Notes: generated from the letters alone by a model not told the origin. A stretch of DNA of 64,000 bases from Amorphophallus konjac (GCA_022559845.1 CM040125.1:203524102-203588101), one strand, 5' to 3'; positions 41,951 to 54,339 are shown, counted from the first letter of the stretch. Numbers and translations: made by a program.

Positions 41951-44900
41951 AGGAGGCAGGCTCACCTCAATGCCATCTTTGAAGAAGAGGAAGCGCCCAG
42001 AAATGGTGGGCTTATGGAAGGTACCCTTCAAATTTGTTATCGTCCTACATTTGTGCTATTTGACACTGGTGCCTCTCATTCTTTTATCTCCACTACTTTT
42101 GTAAAAACATTATCAATTGCATCAGTCCCCTTACCTTCAGATCTCGCTATTTCCACACCCGTAGGTTCTGGAACAAAGCTTACCGACTATTATCCTGATA
42201 GCGAAGTGATAGTAAAAGGTCACAATCTCCCCGTAAACTTAGTATGCCTTGACATGAAAGGTTATGATGTCATTTTAGGGGTAGATTGGCCTGTAGATCA
42301 TGATGCTTATATCAATTGCCGAAATAGGATTATATCCTTTCGAAAGCCTGATCTTCCAAGATTCTCTTTTCTTGGCATCAAGTACAAGAAGCATCCTACT
42401 ATCATATCTTCTCTTCACGCTTGCAAACTTATCTCGCAAGGATGTGAAGCTTTTCTTGCTTCTGTCATTGTTACCGAATCCAAGGAGATTATCTTAGCGG
42501 ACATTCCTATTGTAAATGAGTTCCCCGATGTGTTCCCGTCCGAATTACCCAGTTTACCGCCCGAGAGGGAAGTAAACTTCACTATTGAACTCATTCTAGG
42601 AGCAGCACCTGTTTCTATAGCCCCTTACAGGATGTCTCCCACAGAACTCAAGGAATTAAAAAGGCAGTTGCAGGAATTACTAGACAAAGGCTTCATCAGA
42701 CCTAGCACATCCCCTTGGGGTGCGCCGGTTCTATTTGTCAAGAAGAAGGATGGTTCTCTCAGGCTACGCATCGATTACCGGCGACTGAATCAACTCTCAA
42801 TTAAAAACAAGTATCTGTTGCCACGTATTGATGAGCTCTTCGATCAGCTTTTCGGAGCAGAATATTTTTCTAAGATTGACCTCAGATCAGGTTATCATCA
42901 GCTTAGAATTAAAGAAGACATTTATAAAACGACTTTTCGAAGTTGTTATGGCCACTATGAATTCGTGGTAATACCACTCGAATTAACTAATGTCCCGGCA
43001 GCATTCATGCAACTTATGAACAATGTCTTCCAACCATATCTGGATCAGTTTATCATCGTCTTCATTGATGATATCTTGATATACTCCAAGATAAAAGAGG
43101 AACATGAAGAACATTTGAAAATAACTTTGCAAACACTTAAAGAACATAAACTCTATGCCAAGCTAAATAAATGTGAATTTTGGCTCAAGGAAGTTTCATT
43201 CCAAGGCCATATTATCTCAAAAGAAGGTATTGCGGTGGATCCTTCTAAGGTAGAAGCTGCCAGAAATTGGAGCCGGCCAACGACTGTATCAGAAGTACGA
43301 AGCTTTCTGGGTCTAGCTGGTTATTATAGAAGATTCATTAAGGACTTCTCAAAGATAGCAGTTCCTTTAACTAGACTCACGAGAAAAGAAAATCCTTTTG
43401 TCTGGTCAGAGGAATGTGAGAAGAGTTTCTAAACTCTTAAGAATCATCTTACTACAGCTCCTATTTTATCACTACCGATGGAAGGTGGTGGATTCGAAGT
43501 ATATACGGATACATCAGGTATTGGCTTAGGGTGTGCCCTCATGCAAAATGGAAAATAATATGTTACTCTTCAAGACAATTGAAACGTCATGAGAAAAATT
43601 ATCCTGTACACGATTTGGAATTAGCAGCTGTCATATTTGCCTTGAAAATTTGGCGTCATTATCTCTATGGAGAAAAGTTTACAATCTACTCGGATCACAA
43701 AAGCTTGAAATATTTATTTTCTCAAAAAGAGCTAAATATGAGGCAGATAAGATGGTTGAAATATCTCAAGGATTTTGATTTTTCTATTCAATATCATCCT
43801 GGCAAAGCTAATGCTGTTGCGGATGCACTCAGCAGAAAACCAATGGGTATGCTATCAAGTCTTATGATTAGTATGACTAATCTTATTTCTCAATTTGCTC
43901 AGTTGAACTTAGATATTGACAGGAAGGAAGAAGATTGCTTCATGGCTAATATCCGAGCTCAACCTACCTTAATAGAGGATCTAGTCAAGTTGTAAAATGA
44001 TGATCCTTTATTTCTAGAAATTAAGGCTAATATTGAGCAACGGTCGGATTTCTCTATTACGGAGGATGGAAGATTACTATTCAAGGGCCGAGTGTGTGTA
44101 CCAGATCATGAGGATACGAAGAAATTGATTCTAGAAGAAGCATATAATTCCAAGTACACCATTCATCCAGGTGGTACAAAAATGTATCAAGAACTTAAAA
44201 GAAATTTCTGGTGGCCCAACATGAAGAGAAAAATAGTTGATTTCGTATCTCGCTGTCTCACTTGTCAACAAATAAAGGTAGAGCATTTTAGACCCGCAGG
44301 TAAACTGCATCCCTTGAATATTCCCGAATGGAAATGGGAGAGTATCGGGATGGATTTCATTATGGGGTTACCTAAGACAAGAGGTGGACACGATGGTATA
44401 TGGGTAATCATAGACCGATTAACTAAATCTGCACATTTCATACCAATCAAAAGTCGATGGTCTGTGGATATCCTGGCAGCATTATACATAAGGGAAATTG
44501 TTAAATTACATGGTGTCCCAGTCACTATTATATCTAATATAGATCCTCGATTCACATCATAATTTTGGAAGGGACTACAACAATCACTAGGGACTAGATT
44601 GAATTTCAGCACAACCTTTCATCCACAAACTGATGGTCAGACAGAAAGAACAAATCAGGTGGTAGAAGACATGCTCAGGGCTTGTGTTATTGATTTTGGA
44701 GGTAGTTAGCATGATCACTTGCCTCTGGTAGAATTTGCATATAACAATAGTTATCAGGCCAGCAAACAAATGGCACCTTTTGAAGCTTTATATGGAAAAA
44801 GTTGTTGATCACCAATATGTTAGAGTGAATAGGGGAAAGATAATTCCTAGGCCCCGATATTATCAGAGATTCTACAGAGAAAATCAAGCTCATTCAAGAG

Positions 44901-45370
44901 AGAATGAAGATGGCCCAAGATAGGCAAAAATCTTATGCTGATAATCGAATGCGTGACTTGGAATTTCAAGTAGGAGACCATGTGTATATCAAGGTTTCTC
45001 CATGTCATGGTATTCGGAGATTTGGCATTAAGGGCAAACTTACTCCAAGATTCATTGGTCCGTTCGAAATTCTCGAAAAGGTCGGTGAAGTGGCATATAG
45101 ACTGGCTTTACCTCCACAATTAGCAGGAGTTCATGACGTATTTCACGTCTCCATGCTGAAAAGATATGTATATGATCCTGACCATATTATCACTTATGAC
45201 AATCTGGAGATTCAGAAGGATATAACGTACAAGCAAACGCCAATAAAGATTCTGGAACAGGAAGTGCGTCAACTAAGAAATAAAGTTATTCCTATGGTCA
45301 AGATTCAATAGAAGAAAACATGGCCATATGAAACAACATGGAAAACCAAAGCAGCCATGCGGAAAAGCTT
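41951..45370 (+). pseudogene. Tekay pol: protease, RT, RNase H, integrase, chromodomain
   Basis: Protease [12 protein letters not shown] (about 42055). RT with [32 protein letters not shown] and catalytic [10 protein letters not shown] (about 43060). Stop 43430. Frameshift near 43552 into RNase H ([10 protein letters not shown], then ADALSR). Stop at 43993. Integrase zinc region HPGGTKMYQELKRNFWWP to CLTCQQIK, catalytic D in GMDFIMGLP, D in SNIDPRF, E in TERTNQ. Stops at 44560 and near 44707. Another frame change lies at 44806-44904. The C-terminus has [15 protein letters not shown] and a degraded chromodomain ([15 protein letters not shown]). Chromodomains direct integration to particular chromatin. 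Confidence 0.9.
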
Positions 45371-45439
45371 TCTATAATTATTCAACTGTAAGTACACTCT
45401 CCATAATCCATGTATTAAGATTGGGGACCAAATTCTCTT

Positions 45440-45452
45440 AAGTGGGGGATCG
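45440..45452 (+). other. Polypurine tract of the Tekay element
   Basis: AAGTGGGGGATCG directly before the right LTR start at 45453. Confidence 0.8.
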
Positions 45453-48400
45453 TGTAAGACCTCAGAATTTTTATAAATTATTTTTGGAATATTTAATTAT
45501 TTTCTAGAATTTATAAAGGCCTAAATAAATTTATAAATAGAATATTAAATCAATAAGTCATTATAAGGCCTAATTAGGTTAAATAGTTAACCTAGCCTAT
45601 TTAAAGATAATCCAAAAGATTAATGGACCAAGCCCATTAAGTTTGGCACATATTCTAGAAGGTTAATTGACTTATTCACGTATTTTAAAGATAAATACTA
45701 TTTTTATAGATAATTATAAAGGATAAACGAACAAGAGAGTTTTATTTAATTGAAACTCTGTATACGTTTGGTGTAACGGTCTATCGGGCGACCGCTACAA
45801 GCATGTAATGCACCTAGGCTGATGCATTACACTCTGACAGTTCCGTGAAAGAAAGAACGAGCAAAAAGATTAGAACTTTGGGATCTTATCTACAAGAGAT
45901 CGACTTGGGAGAGCTTATAACATTACTAAGGACTCTTAGGGATTAGGTTCTAGCAAATTAAGGACTCTAGAATCGATCTAATCTTCAAAACCCTATAAAT
46001 ATGACGTAGTTCTGAACTGAGCGACCCTTACTTTTAGCTCGTGAAGAATCAAGGTAAGGAGATATAATTTCAAGTAAGTTCTTTAGAATATTTTGTTTAG
46101 TATACTTTAGACTAATAGTTCTCCAAATTTCGTGCTAGAAGATCAAGCAACCAAGGAGATTGAAGCTTCCAAAGTTGCTGGTTCGACCATAGTAACCCAG
46201 GAATCAGAGCTAAATCCCACTGAAGATCAGGGAATTAGGACGTATAAACAAGGTAATTAGAGTTCAGTTATTTAGATCTTTTTGATCACCTTAGTTTCAT
46301 CTTCTTACCCTCAAAATTTCACGTCCTTAGGTCAGGAGGCTGAGGAACTAGGGCAGCGTGAAGTTGCTGAAAAGTCACAAAAAAGAGAGGAACTAGGGCG
46401 ATCCTTGAAAGCTCAAATTAGAAGTTTAAAGCCTAGTTGAGCGGTAGGTTATCTCATGATTGGCAAAAACATCTTCTTAGGGATAAAAGCCATCTGATTG
46501 TGTTTGAGTTCATACATTATAGACTATGAATTTCATGTTTTAGTGGGTTCATACATACATACATATCATTAGCCCTAATCTAAGATCAAAGATGTTATCT
46601 TGTTAATTCACTGCAACATATGCATCTAGATGACCTTTACTTCATTTTGTCATGATTAGGGTAGTAAATCTTTTCAAAATATGACATGGTTTTAAATGAT
46701 AGTCTTTTTATTTCATTATAATGTTAGCAGGGATTCTGACGCATCATACTAGGACCGTCAGACGACTATAACGGTCTTACGATAAGCCGTCACAACCTCT
46801 GTTTTATTTAAAATTTCTCAGTTGTCTCTGACGTACCATAACAGGAGCGTTACAATACTGTAACGGTCTTACGATAAACCGTCACAGCCATGTGACGCGC
46901 CTATACTAGACCGTGAGAGTGCGGTTTACTGTCAAACTGAGATAGGACTGAGGACAGCCAAACTTACTTATGAATAAGCCTAGTTATCTAAGTTTTAACC
47001 TTATTTTCATGACTTTGAGTTTCTTAATTGATTCATGATAGGCAATTGTATGATTAAGGCATTTTGAGTTATTTTAAGTTATGCTAATTTCATTGGCTAA
47101 ACTCTATAGTTTTATATTCTAAATCATGATTTTCTAAGGTTAAATTGATGGGATTTTATCTTGGTTTCACATTGTTACGCATTCTTTTCTATTTATGGAG
47201 TCATTTCTCTAAGTACATGGCGTATATTCCGGTATATGGCCATTAGTTTACACTTTGCACTATAGGAACACCATTCTTGGACATGAGGACCTCTCTATTG
47301 GATATTCCTTCCAATGGACTAGGAAATCTTGTTGCAAGGCCTCCGTAATTCTCCGCGAGCCAGAGATTCCCACTAGGACACCGAGTTGGTTGTACCATTA
47401 ATACCCAAGTGATTAGAATACACTATTGAGGTTTCTGGTTATCAGTAGTGTAACAGACTTATATTGGACCGTCAGGCATATGTAACGGCCCAATATACAA
47501 CCGTCACATTTAACTGAGTCCAATTACTGTTTGTGGATTTAGTCGTTCTAACGCATCAACGTTAGACCGTCACGTCAATGTAACGGCCCAATAATGGAGC
47601 GTCACATCATGTAACGGCCCAGTAAACGACCGTCACACTGCTTGAATATTTTAACCCAAGGTTTGATCCAAGGGTTGATATTCCAAGGTTTCTAGACAGA
47701 CTCTTGATGATCTAGAACTTATCATATTGATCAAGAAATCTAATATAATAAATGGAAGATAAAGAATGTACCGTTGTGCTGCCGATTTATTTCCATTAGC
47801 ATAACATAGTATAAGTCATTCTTGATTTCTCATGATTCTTATTAAAGCATTCATTTATTGAATTATTGTTATCAAGAGCTTGTTGGAATTGTACATTCTC
47901 GGCCATACTTTATTGTTACATGCGTGGAAAAAGCATGATTTATACTTGAAGATGTGATCGAGCACTGATTGAGTTCAAGGGCTCTATGCTAGTCCCCTCG
48001 GCTGATTGTCGGAAACATACTATTATAAACTATGGCGTATGATGCTACTGGCGTCGCATTGCGTTTGGAGTACTTTCTTTATAAATAAGTGAAGATCCAC
48101 GGCACGACATGACTTTCTTGTACATGACTTGATATTTCACAGAAATTCACGAAGTACTTGCTCATAAGCAAAAGATACTGGAGTGATGATTACGTGACTT
48201 GCTAGTACATTCTCGTTACATTCTTGTTCATGAAAGGCCATATTATGTTCTTATAACATTCTTGCTAGTTCATACTTGCTCTCATTCTATCTTACATACT
48301 TTGGTTTAATCGCGTGTTTGATCGCATTCGCATGATTTTACCTTATTTCTTTATAGCTTAAATGTTAATTACTTTAATGATGCCTTCATGTTGATACGAA

Positions 48401-48793
48401 GATACCTACTGGGCAAGTGTGCTCATTACCTATTTCTATTCTTTTTAGGAAATGGAAGTGAGTCGGGTTCGGATTCGGAATGTTCAAGTAGCGGATCCGA
48501 GAGTGATTAAAGAATGAGCGAAGACTTAAGAAAGTCTATATTGTTTAGATTGAGTCTATGTAATTTTCCTATTTCTTGAGTCTGATAGATTGAAATAAGT
48601 TGAATTAGTGGTTGTATTTGAATACTTGATTATTATGAAATAAAGTTAGAGTTTGAGTAAATATTGTGCAATTACATCTATGTGTGTGATTGTCTTACGC
48701 TCTGATCATTCTTGCTTGCAAGAGGCTTACCATGCCGGCTGTTCATGTTTCTTGAGCGAGTCTTCCGCTGTCATAAAGGCTCGGGGCGTGACA
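45453..48793 (+). repeat. Right LTR of the Tekay element (uninterrupted)
   Basis: A 3341-bp copy that preserves the empty CACTA site (CTCTATTGGATATTCC at 47293-47308). TATA at 45994-46001. Hairpin clusters at 45773-45800, 46735-46925 and 47450-47640. Confidence 0.95.
46735..46925 (+). other. ACGGTC/GACCGT hairpin cluster, Tekay right LTR
   Basis: Palindromes such as TAACGGTC...ACCGTCACA around CTTACGATAA (about 46859-46888) repeat about four times, each with CpG in the stem. The same cluster is at 23105-23300 in the left LTR. A second group, with CCAATATACAACCGTCAC, follows at 47450-47640 and 39440-39630. Confidence 0.8.
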
Positions 48794-49192
48794 GATCGAC
48801 ACTGTCGCTTAGGTCGATCGACACTGTAGCTTTAGGTCGACTGACCCTGTAGCTTAGGCCGATCAAAATTGGCAGTGCTGCCTGAAAATTCACCTGTAAA
48901 AGTTAGGTCGACCGACCACCTATCTCCGGTCGACCGAACCCCCCGAGGCAGCAATTGTTGACTTTATTTTCTTCAACGTGGGAAGCCCTTCTCCTTGGAT
49001 TTTTTGAATCCCAAAAGTCTCCAAACATCCCCAGAATTGTGGATCTGTGTCTTGGCTTGTCCTTGACCAGCCTAGGTCTTATAAACCTACTTGTGCCTAA
49101 CCTTTTACTCCTTTGCCCCTGGGTTCATGGTAGACCTATTGGGGGTCTTTTTGGATGGTTCTAGAAGGGTAATCATGGTCTTTTCATGTCTT

Positions 49193-49201
49193 CTATATAT
49201 G
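49193..49201 (+). promoter_or_regulatory. TATA box of the Sirevirus solo LTR
   Basis: CTATATATG, followed by GCTCTCTTGTG and later a GA-rich leader, as in the other Sirevirus LTRs. Confidence 0.55.
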
Positions 49202-49575
49202 CTCTCTTGTGAACTCCGAATTTGACAAGAAACCCCCAATTGAGCTAATGTTTTCTATCTTGTAGGTCAAGAAAGAGGAGAAGCAGAGAGAGGGGAAAAT
49301 ATGGAGAGATTTGATCTTCATCCAAGAGGTTTTGAAGATCGTGGAAGAAGGAAAGTGCAGTAGATCGAGGAGAGGATCGAGAGGACGTTGAAATCGTCAC
49401 CATCCGACTGGAGCTTCAAGCTACTATTTCTATTCGTCTTGGAAATCAAAGGGGGAACAATCTCTACATCATTTAGTTGTTGTTTTGTGATGTTTGCCAT
49501 GTGCTCTATTTCGATCTAAGCTTATATTATTATTTGTGTTTATTTTTTGAACTTGAAAATACATTTTGTGTGTGT

Positions 49576-49757
49576 GACCGTCTGTGTATACGGTCTGTTT
49601 GATCGCATGCGTGCGATCGTGTGTGTCAGTGTGTTGCATTTGTTGCAACGTGTGTGTGTGTGTGTTGTGATCCGATCGTCGGATCGTGTGGGAGACTGCG
49701 TCTTCGTGTGTGTGTGTGTTGGGGCATGCCGCCGTGTGTGTTTGGAGAATTGTCTCC
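49576..49757 (+). other. Leader hairpin series of the solo LTR
   Basis: Arms at 49576-49581/49590-49595 (GACCGT/ACGGTC), 49601-49606/49613-49618 (GATCGC/GCGATC), 49633-49637/49645-49649, 49669-49675/49679-49685 (GATCCGA/TCGGATC), 49693-49696/49700-49703 and 49744-49748/49753-49757 (GGAGA/TCTCC), embedded in GT-rich DNA. Sequence is unlike LTR A, but the arrangement is the same. Confidence 0.75.
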
Positions 49758-49785
49758 GTCTTGGGGATTTATCCTTGAGTGAAGC

Positions 49786-49850
49786 CACACCAGGTTTGGT
49801 GAGGGGTGGACGTAGGGAGCCCGTCGTGGTCCCGAACCACCTTAAAAATC
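49786..49850 (+). other. Conserved two-hairpin block, solo LTR
   Basis: Hairpin 1 is CACACC / AGGTTT / GGTGAG (49786-49803, with shifted register, one mismatch). Hairpin 2 is GGGA (49815-49818) with TCCC (49830-49833). The linker GGGGTGGACGTAGG and the following CGAACCACCTTAAAAATC are conserved. Confidence 0.75.
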
Positions 49851-50080
49851 GCTATGCACTTTAGTTTGATTTGTGTCATTGCGTGGTTTGCTTGTTATAT
49901 CCGTTTGTATGATCGTGTGGGAATGGAGAGGTTGAGAGAATCAGTTACCTTGTTTAGTTAATTTCCTCAATCTTGTTAAAAGGTTTTAATACCGCTGCGT
50001 AGCTTTTTAATTTGCCATATAGCGTCGGGGACAATTCAACCCCCCCCTTCTTGTCCGCTTGCCTACCCCAGGGACCAACA

Positions 50081-50256
50081 TCCTCAGAACTCGGTGATCC
50101 ACCCCCGGTACCCCCGGTGATGGCCGGTCCAGGCACTGACCCCACTTGTGTGGGAACTACCTTGATCGTGTGCCCTCTCGAGGTAACCGGAGTTGCGATC
50201 CCTCTGTTGAAGCAGAGGCAGTCCTGCTCCCCCCTTTACTCGACGTCGGAGAGGGA
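50081..50256 (+). mobile_element. Continuation of the Tat relic after the solo LTR
   Basis: TCCTC duplication (50081-50085), then 170 bp of GC-rich non-coding DNA that joins 20723. Ends abruptly at the CACTA terminus 50257. Confidence 0.65.
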
Positions 50257-50460
50257 CACTACAAAAAATTATAGATATAGGGGCATTTCATTTAGAGACA
50301 TTTATTAAAATTGTCTCTAAATTTTCATAAATATAGGCATTTTATTTTTAATATTGCCTCTAAAATAGTTTAATTTTCTTCTTTACTTAAAACCCTATAT
50401 AGAGGCATTTTGAAATTACCTCAAATTATTTGTAAAAAATACTACTATATTCAAAATGCC
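50257..50460. mobile_element. CACTA transposon left terminus (element F)
   Basis: Begins CACTACAAAAAATT, followed by GGGGCATTT and GAGGCATTTT subterminal words in both orientations, like the terminus at 16980-17221. The body extends right and is cut by element D at 52048. Confidence 0.7.
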
Positions 50461-51024
50461 CAAAAAGAATATCGCCGCGTGCCACAGTCGAGGTCCCGCG
50501 TGATAACCACCCCTCCCTCCTTCCCGAACGTGGGCTCCTCGATCCATCTCTTCTCCTCCACCACTCCACCTCGTCTCACCTCCCTGCACCCTCCCACCGC
50601 GGACTATTTTTCATCTTCTCCTTCCACCTCTCCACCACTCCACCTCGTCTCACCTCCCTGCACCCTCTCGCCGCGGAGTATTCCTCATCTTCTCCCTCCA
50701 CCTCCCCACCTCTCCACATCCGGTGTGTATTATCCTCTACCCCTCTGCCTCATCGCCTCCCTGCCACCCTTCCCCCTCGCCCACTTCTCGCCCCTCACTA
50801 TTCCTCAGCAGCCGCAGGAGGTCCGCTGCGTATAGTTACCCAACTCCGCAGGGCATAGCCGCAACTGGCGTCGGCCGACGCTCCCCAACCACTGCCGTCG
50901 CGCTCTTGCTCTACTGCTACGCCACAAGGTTACTCATCGTCACCCCCACACCAGCACCGACTCCTAACCCGCCGGCACTGAATCGTACTCATCTACGAGA
51001 CTGTGAAGGTATGTGAGATATATG

Positions 51025-51094
<70 letters not shown>

Positions 51095-52047
51095 CCTCCC
51101 TCGCTCCTCATTTGTGACTTGTTTCCAGTTGCTGTGGTTAATGATTCCTCATTTAATAATTAAACACCCAAAAGACAAGCATCCGAGGTCATCTTCCACG
51201 TCGGAGCTTGTTTGATATGGTTTTCTTTGCCTTGTGTGATACGGTTTTCTTTGCCCACTTTAACATACGTGGAGTCTTTTGATCTTCCTTTCTAGCCACC
51301 ATTGCGATCCCCATGGATGTTGCCTTCAGATTAATTCAATCTGTACAATCTGCCCTCTAGCTGCTTGCAGAGAGATCCACCAAAGAAAGGAGCATCGGTG
51401 GGCTAGATAAGCTAAGTACATTATTAACATTTAATACTTTGTGGAGACTCCTCTGGGTGCCCTTTTATCTATCGTAATTTTCAGAACCACACAGCTCAAG
51501 AGATTCTTTACTGCATTTTGGGGTTCAGTCGCCGGATGAGTCCATTGTCTCAAGCAGGGTAGAGGCATTCCTCCCAACTGATGCACTCACAATCTTCATT
51601 CACTTGTCCAAACGTGGCCCTCTGATTGAGACCCACTGCCTCTTGGTATACTCAAGAGTCAAGAGTTGTCAGGAGTGTTTCCTCTATGTTTCAAAGTAAC
51701 AGTAGTAGTTTCAATAAGCTCTCATTAAAGCTAAAGTAGGGATCTCAAAACTCTTTGGGGTTGTGTGGGGTCTTTTTCTAGATGACTTGTAACTCTAGAC
51801 TTATAATATCTTAATTTGTTGCTCTATTGGAGTGGATATGGTTCTTCAGGTCATTTTGTCCTTAGGTTCATGGTTCAACTATTGGTCCTAATATGTGGCT
51901 GTTGCAATTTTTCACTTTTGACAGTTTTATATGAGTGCACAGTTTTCTTATTGATGGATGCTACTAGCTAGAATTCTTGAAGAGGCTGAGGGCTGTGTAA
52001 TTGAAGCTTGAGGAGGTTTTTCTTGATACTGGAGGTCTTATGATGCT
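50461..52047. other. Interior of element F, no gene recognised
   Basis: 50461-51000 is C-rich and resembles a GC-rich first exon or untranslated leader, ending at a possible donor (GAAG/GTATGTG near 51009). A (TC)n run at 51027-51090 follows. 51100-52047 is low-complexity-free but has no long ORF or motif I recognise. It may be captured host DNA. Confidence 0.4.
51027..51090. repeat. (TC)n microsatellite, about 32 units
   Basis: Nearly pure TC dinucleotides followed by TCCC repeats. Confidence 0.95.
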
Positions 52048-54036
52048 TGTTGACACCCATTTTTAGCCCACAAGTTGCGTCATTTCTCTTATTCATCATT
52101 TTGATGTCCCGAATTATCCATTATTTTGGAGCCTTCTTTGGATGGATTTCGAGCCCATTTCATCCCCTTTGAGCCTTAAAGATCATGATTTCCTAGAGTC
52201 CTGGAGCTTATCTTATCCAATTCCAGCTTCCAAGTCGACTTTCGGCCCATTTAGGTCGGCTTCCCTCAAGTAATCGGCTCTCTCCCGCTGCGTAGTCCTG
52301 AAAGTGGTCCTTTTTCATCTCCTTCTATTCCTTTTTTAAAAAAGTTATCTTCACCAAAGTTGTTCATCTTTCAAAGATCTACAACTTCTTCTTCTACGCT
52401 GTTGGCCGGTTCTACCTCGATTGTAAGCTATTTGTATTTTTCCGTCATACTGTGATGTTCACCTATGTCTTAGAATTTTCCTCTCTATTCTAGCCCCATT
52501 TTCTCCCTCTTCTGATCATTTTCTCAACCTACTTTCTTCATAAAAGCTGTTCCTCTCTCAGTTATCTACAATTTATTCTTCTACCACTTATGCTAGTTCT
52601 GCCCCGTTTGAGAGATACGCTTCAATTTTGAAAGTCGCGCGTAGTTTGCCCAAAATCTTCCTCCATCAATGTGACGGCCCTACCCTAGACCGCCAGGGCA
52701 GTGTGACGGCCCTACGATAGACCGTCACACCAAAACTTGCCTGAAATTGATCTGTTCGACCCCTAGAGCGTGGCGGTCCTACCCTAGACCGCCAGAGTCC
52801 ATGTGACGGTCTAGTATGGGTGCGTTACACCGAAACTTGTCCGAAATCGTCCCGTTTGACCCCCAGAGTGTGACGGACCTACCCTAGTCCGTTACATAAC
52901 TCTGACGGTCGTACGATAGACCGTTACACACACCTGAGAGTCTAATTCGTGCTGGACTCTGCTCCGTTTCTGTGCGTCGTGGCCCTCTTGCAGAGTTCAT
53001 AACTTCTTGAATTCTACTCCGAATTGAGCGACGTTTGTTCCTATGGTTTCTCCTTGGTATTATCTTGAATTCAGTCCAAACAACTCTAAATTTCATTGAC
53101 TATATTGATCAGAATCACACTCAAAAGTTGAGGGTTTAGGTGTCCTGGTTCAACTCAAACTCTGCAGATTAAGCTTCGGGGCTCCCTTCCAGAAGCCATA
53201 TCTTCCAGATCCTTCATCCAAATAGAGTCCCGTTTTCTCCTATGACTTATCTTGACTATTATCTCGAGATTGATCCATAGATCTCAAGATTTAATGGACT
53301 CTATCTCTTAAACTCGTGGAGGAAAGTTGGGGGTTTCACGACTTTTCTATAAAAACTACCCAGTTCGCAGTCGCGACCGGGGGCTCTTTCTTGGTTCGGG
53401 GCGAAGCCATGCTGCAACTCCAACTCACAACTTCGACCCTGGCTTGAAGAGGGAAGTATTAGCTTTCAATTCCATCCTTTTGGACTTGATTTCATGATCT
53501 ATATTCTTAATTCTCTTCCTCTCAAAATCATAAATCATCACAATTTTCTGCTACACATGCACTTTTACACGTTTTGCATCAATGATTTCTCTCTATTCTC
53601 TCAACCAAATCTCGTGATTTCAACTCTCACGCATGCACAATACACACACCTATTATTTTCACCCTTCCACAGGGGTTAAAAATCTCCCCCGGTGAGTTTG
53701 CCCTCAATTTCGACCCCTATTTTATCACTGCGGGATTGATGCTACACATGCATGTTCTAATGGGTTTTTTGCCTTTGTGTTTCATCTTTATTTTGCAGGA
53801 GAGCATGAATACAATGTGAGGCCCTCTTCATCTAGCCGGCTGGAAGGAGAGGAGGTTTGAATCCACAAGTTCCCCGCACCCCGTTTCGAGCGCGATCAAG
53901 TCTTTAAGTTCCAAGGTACACGGTGCCGTTCTTTACACTTCTTCATCCTTTGGCGTTGTTGGAACCTTGGTGGCGATCATGGTTAGTATTTCTCATCCTT
54001 TCACCCCCCCTTGTCTTTGATTCACATGTTTATGCA
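52048..54036 (+). repeat. Left LTR of element D (minimum extent)
   Basis: Matches 62012-64000 over its whole visible length, so the LTR is at least 1989 bp; its end is not fixed because the partner leaves the window. Contains TGACGGTC/GACCGTCA hairpins at 52675-52935. Confidence 0.85.
52675..52935 (+). other. Hairpin cluster in element D left LTR
   Basis: Six palindromic units of the type GTGACGGTC-TACGATA-GACCGTCAC, some with GGCGGTCC or GGACCTACC variants. Copy at 62637-62897, where GTGTGACGGTC and GACCGTCACAC pair over eleven bases. A further pair is at 54234-54293. Confidence 0.8.
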
Positions 54037-54339
54037 TGTATGTATTTAAAGGTGGCGGGATAGGAATCTAATTAAAACAAATCTACAGTTTTTTGGCGAT
54101 CACGGTAGGACACCAATGCCCATCACGCTTGTTTTCATGCTCTTTTGTAGGTTGGGTGGGTGCATGTTCATATTTAGGTGATATTTCCTCCATTCCCCCA
54201 CTATTTTTGGTGTTTTATGGGCTCTGGTTGTGTGACGGTCTTATGGTAGACCGTCATGGTCATGTAACGGTCATTTGGTAGACCGTTACAGATTCTGGCA
54301 GTCCTGCGCGCATGCTCACAAGGCCGTGTTCGTCGGGGC

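Larger units (their letters stand above)
21848..48793 (+). mobile_element. Tekay-like chromovirus (Ty3/gypsy) with CACTA in its left LTR
   Basis: Left LTR 21848-40785 (3.3 kb without the CACTA and one TTG), primer site 40793-40805, gag-pol 41019-45370, polypurine tract 45440-45452, right LTR 45453-48793. LTRs begin TGTAAGACC and end GCGTGACA. Integrase followed by a degraded chromodomain gives the Tekay/Del assignment. LTRs are highly similar by eye, with one obvious 14-15-bp indel (near 46158-46172). The nonsense changes in gag-pol show the copy is inactive. Confidence 0.9.
20724..50080 (+). mobile_element. Sirevirus solo LTR, split by the Tekay element
   Basis: Left part 20724-21847, right part 48794-50080, about 2.4 kb in total after removal of the inserted element. 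It starts TGATGTG, ends ACCAACA and is bounded by TCCTC. No internal sequence adjoins it, so it is a solo LTR from LTR-LTR recombination. The right part has TATA (49193), a leader, a hairpin series and the two-hairpin block with the C-tract end. It lacks the AAGTCTATACA array of A, B and C, so it is a separate family. Confidence 0.85.

Noticed and set aside
49547..49864. Valine- and cysteine-rich plus-strand ORF in the solo LTR
   Set aside because: Translation of GT-rich leader DNA with hairpins; no start or domain support.
53925..53960. TTTGGCGTTGTTGGAACC as a primer-binding site of element D
   Set aside because: The same sequence occurs at 63918 inside the right LTR, so it is part of the LTR, not the junction after it.
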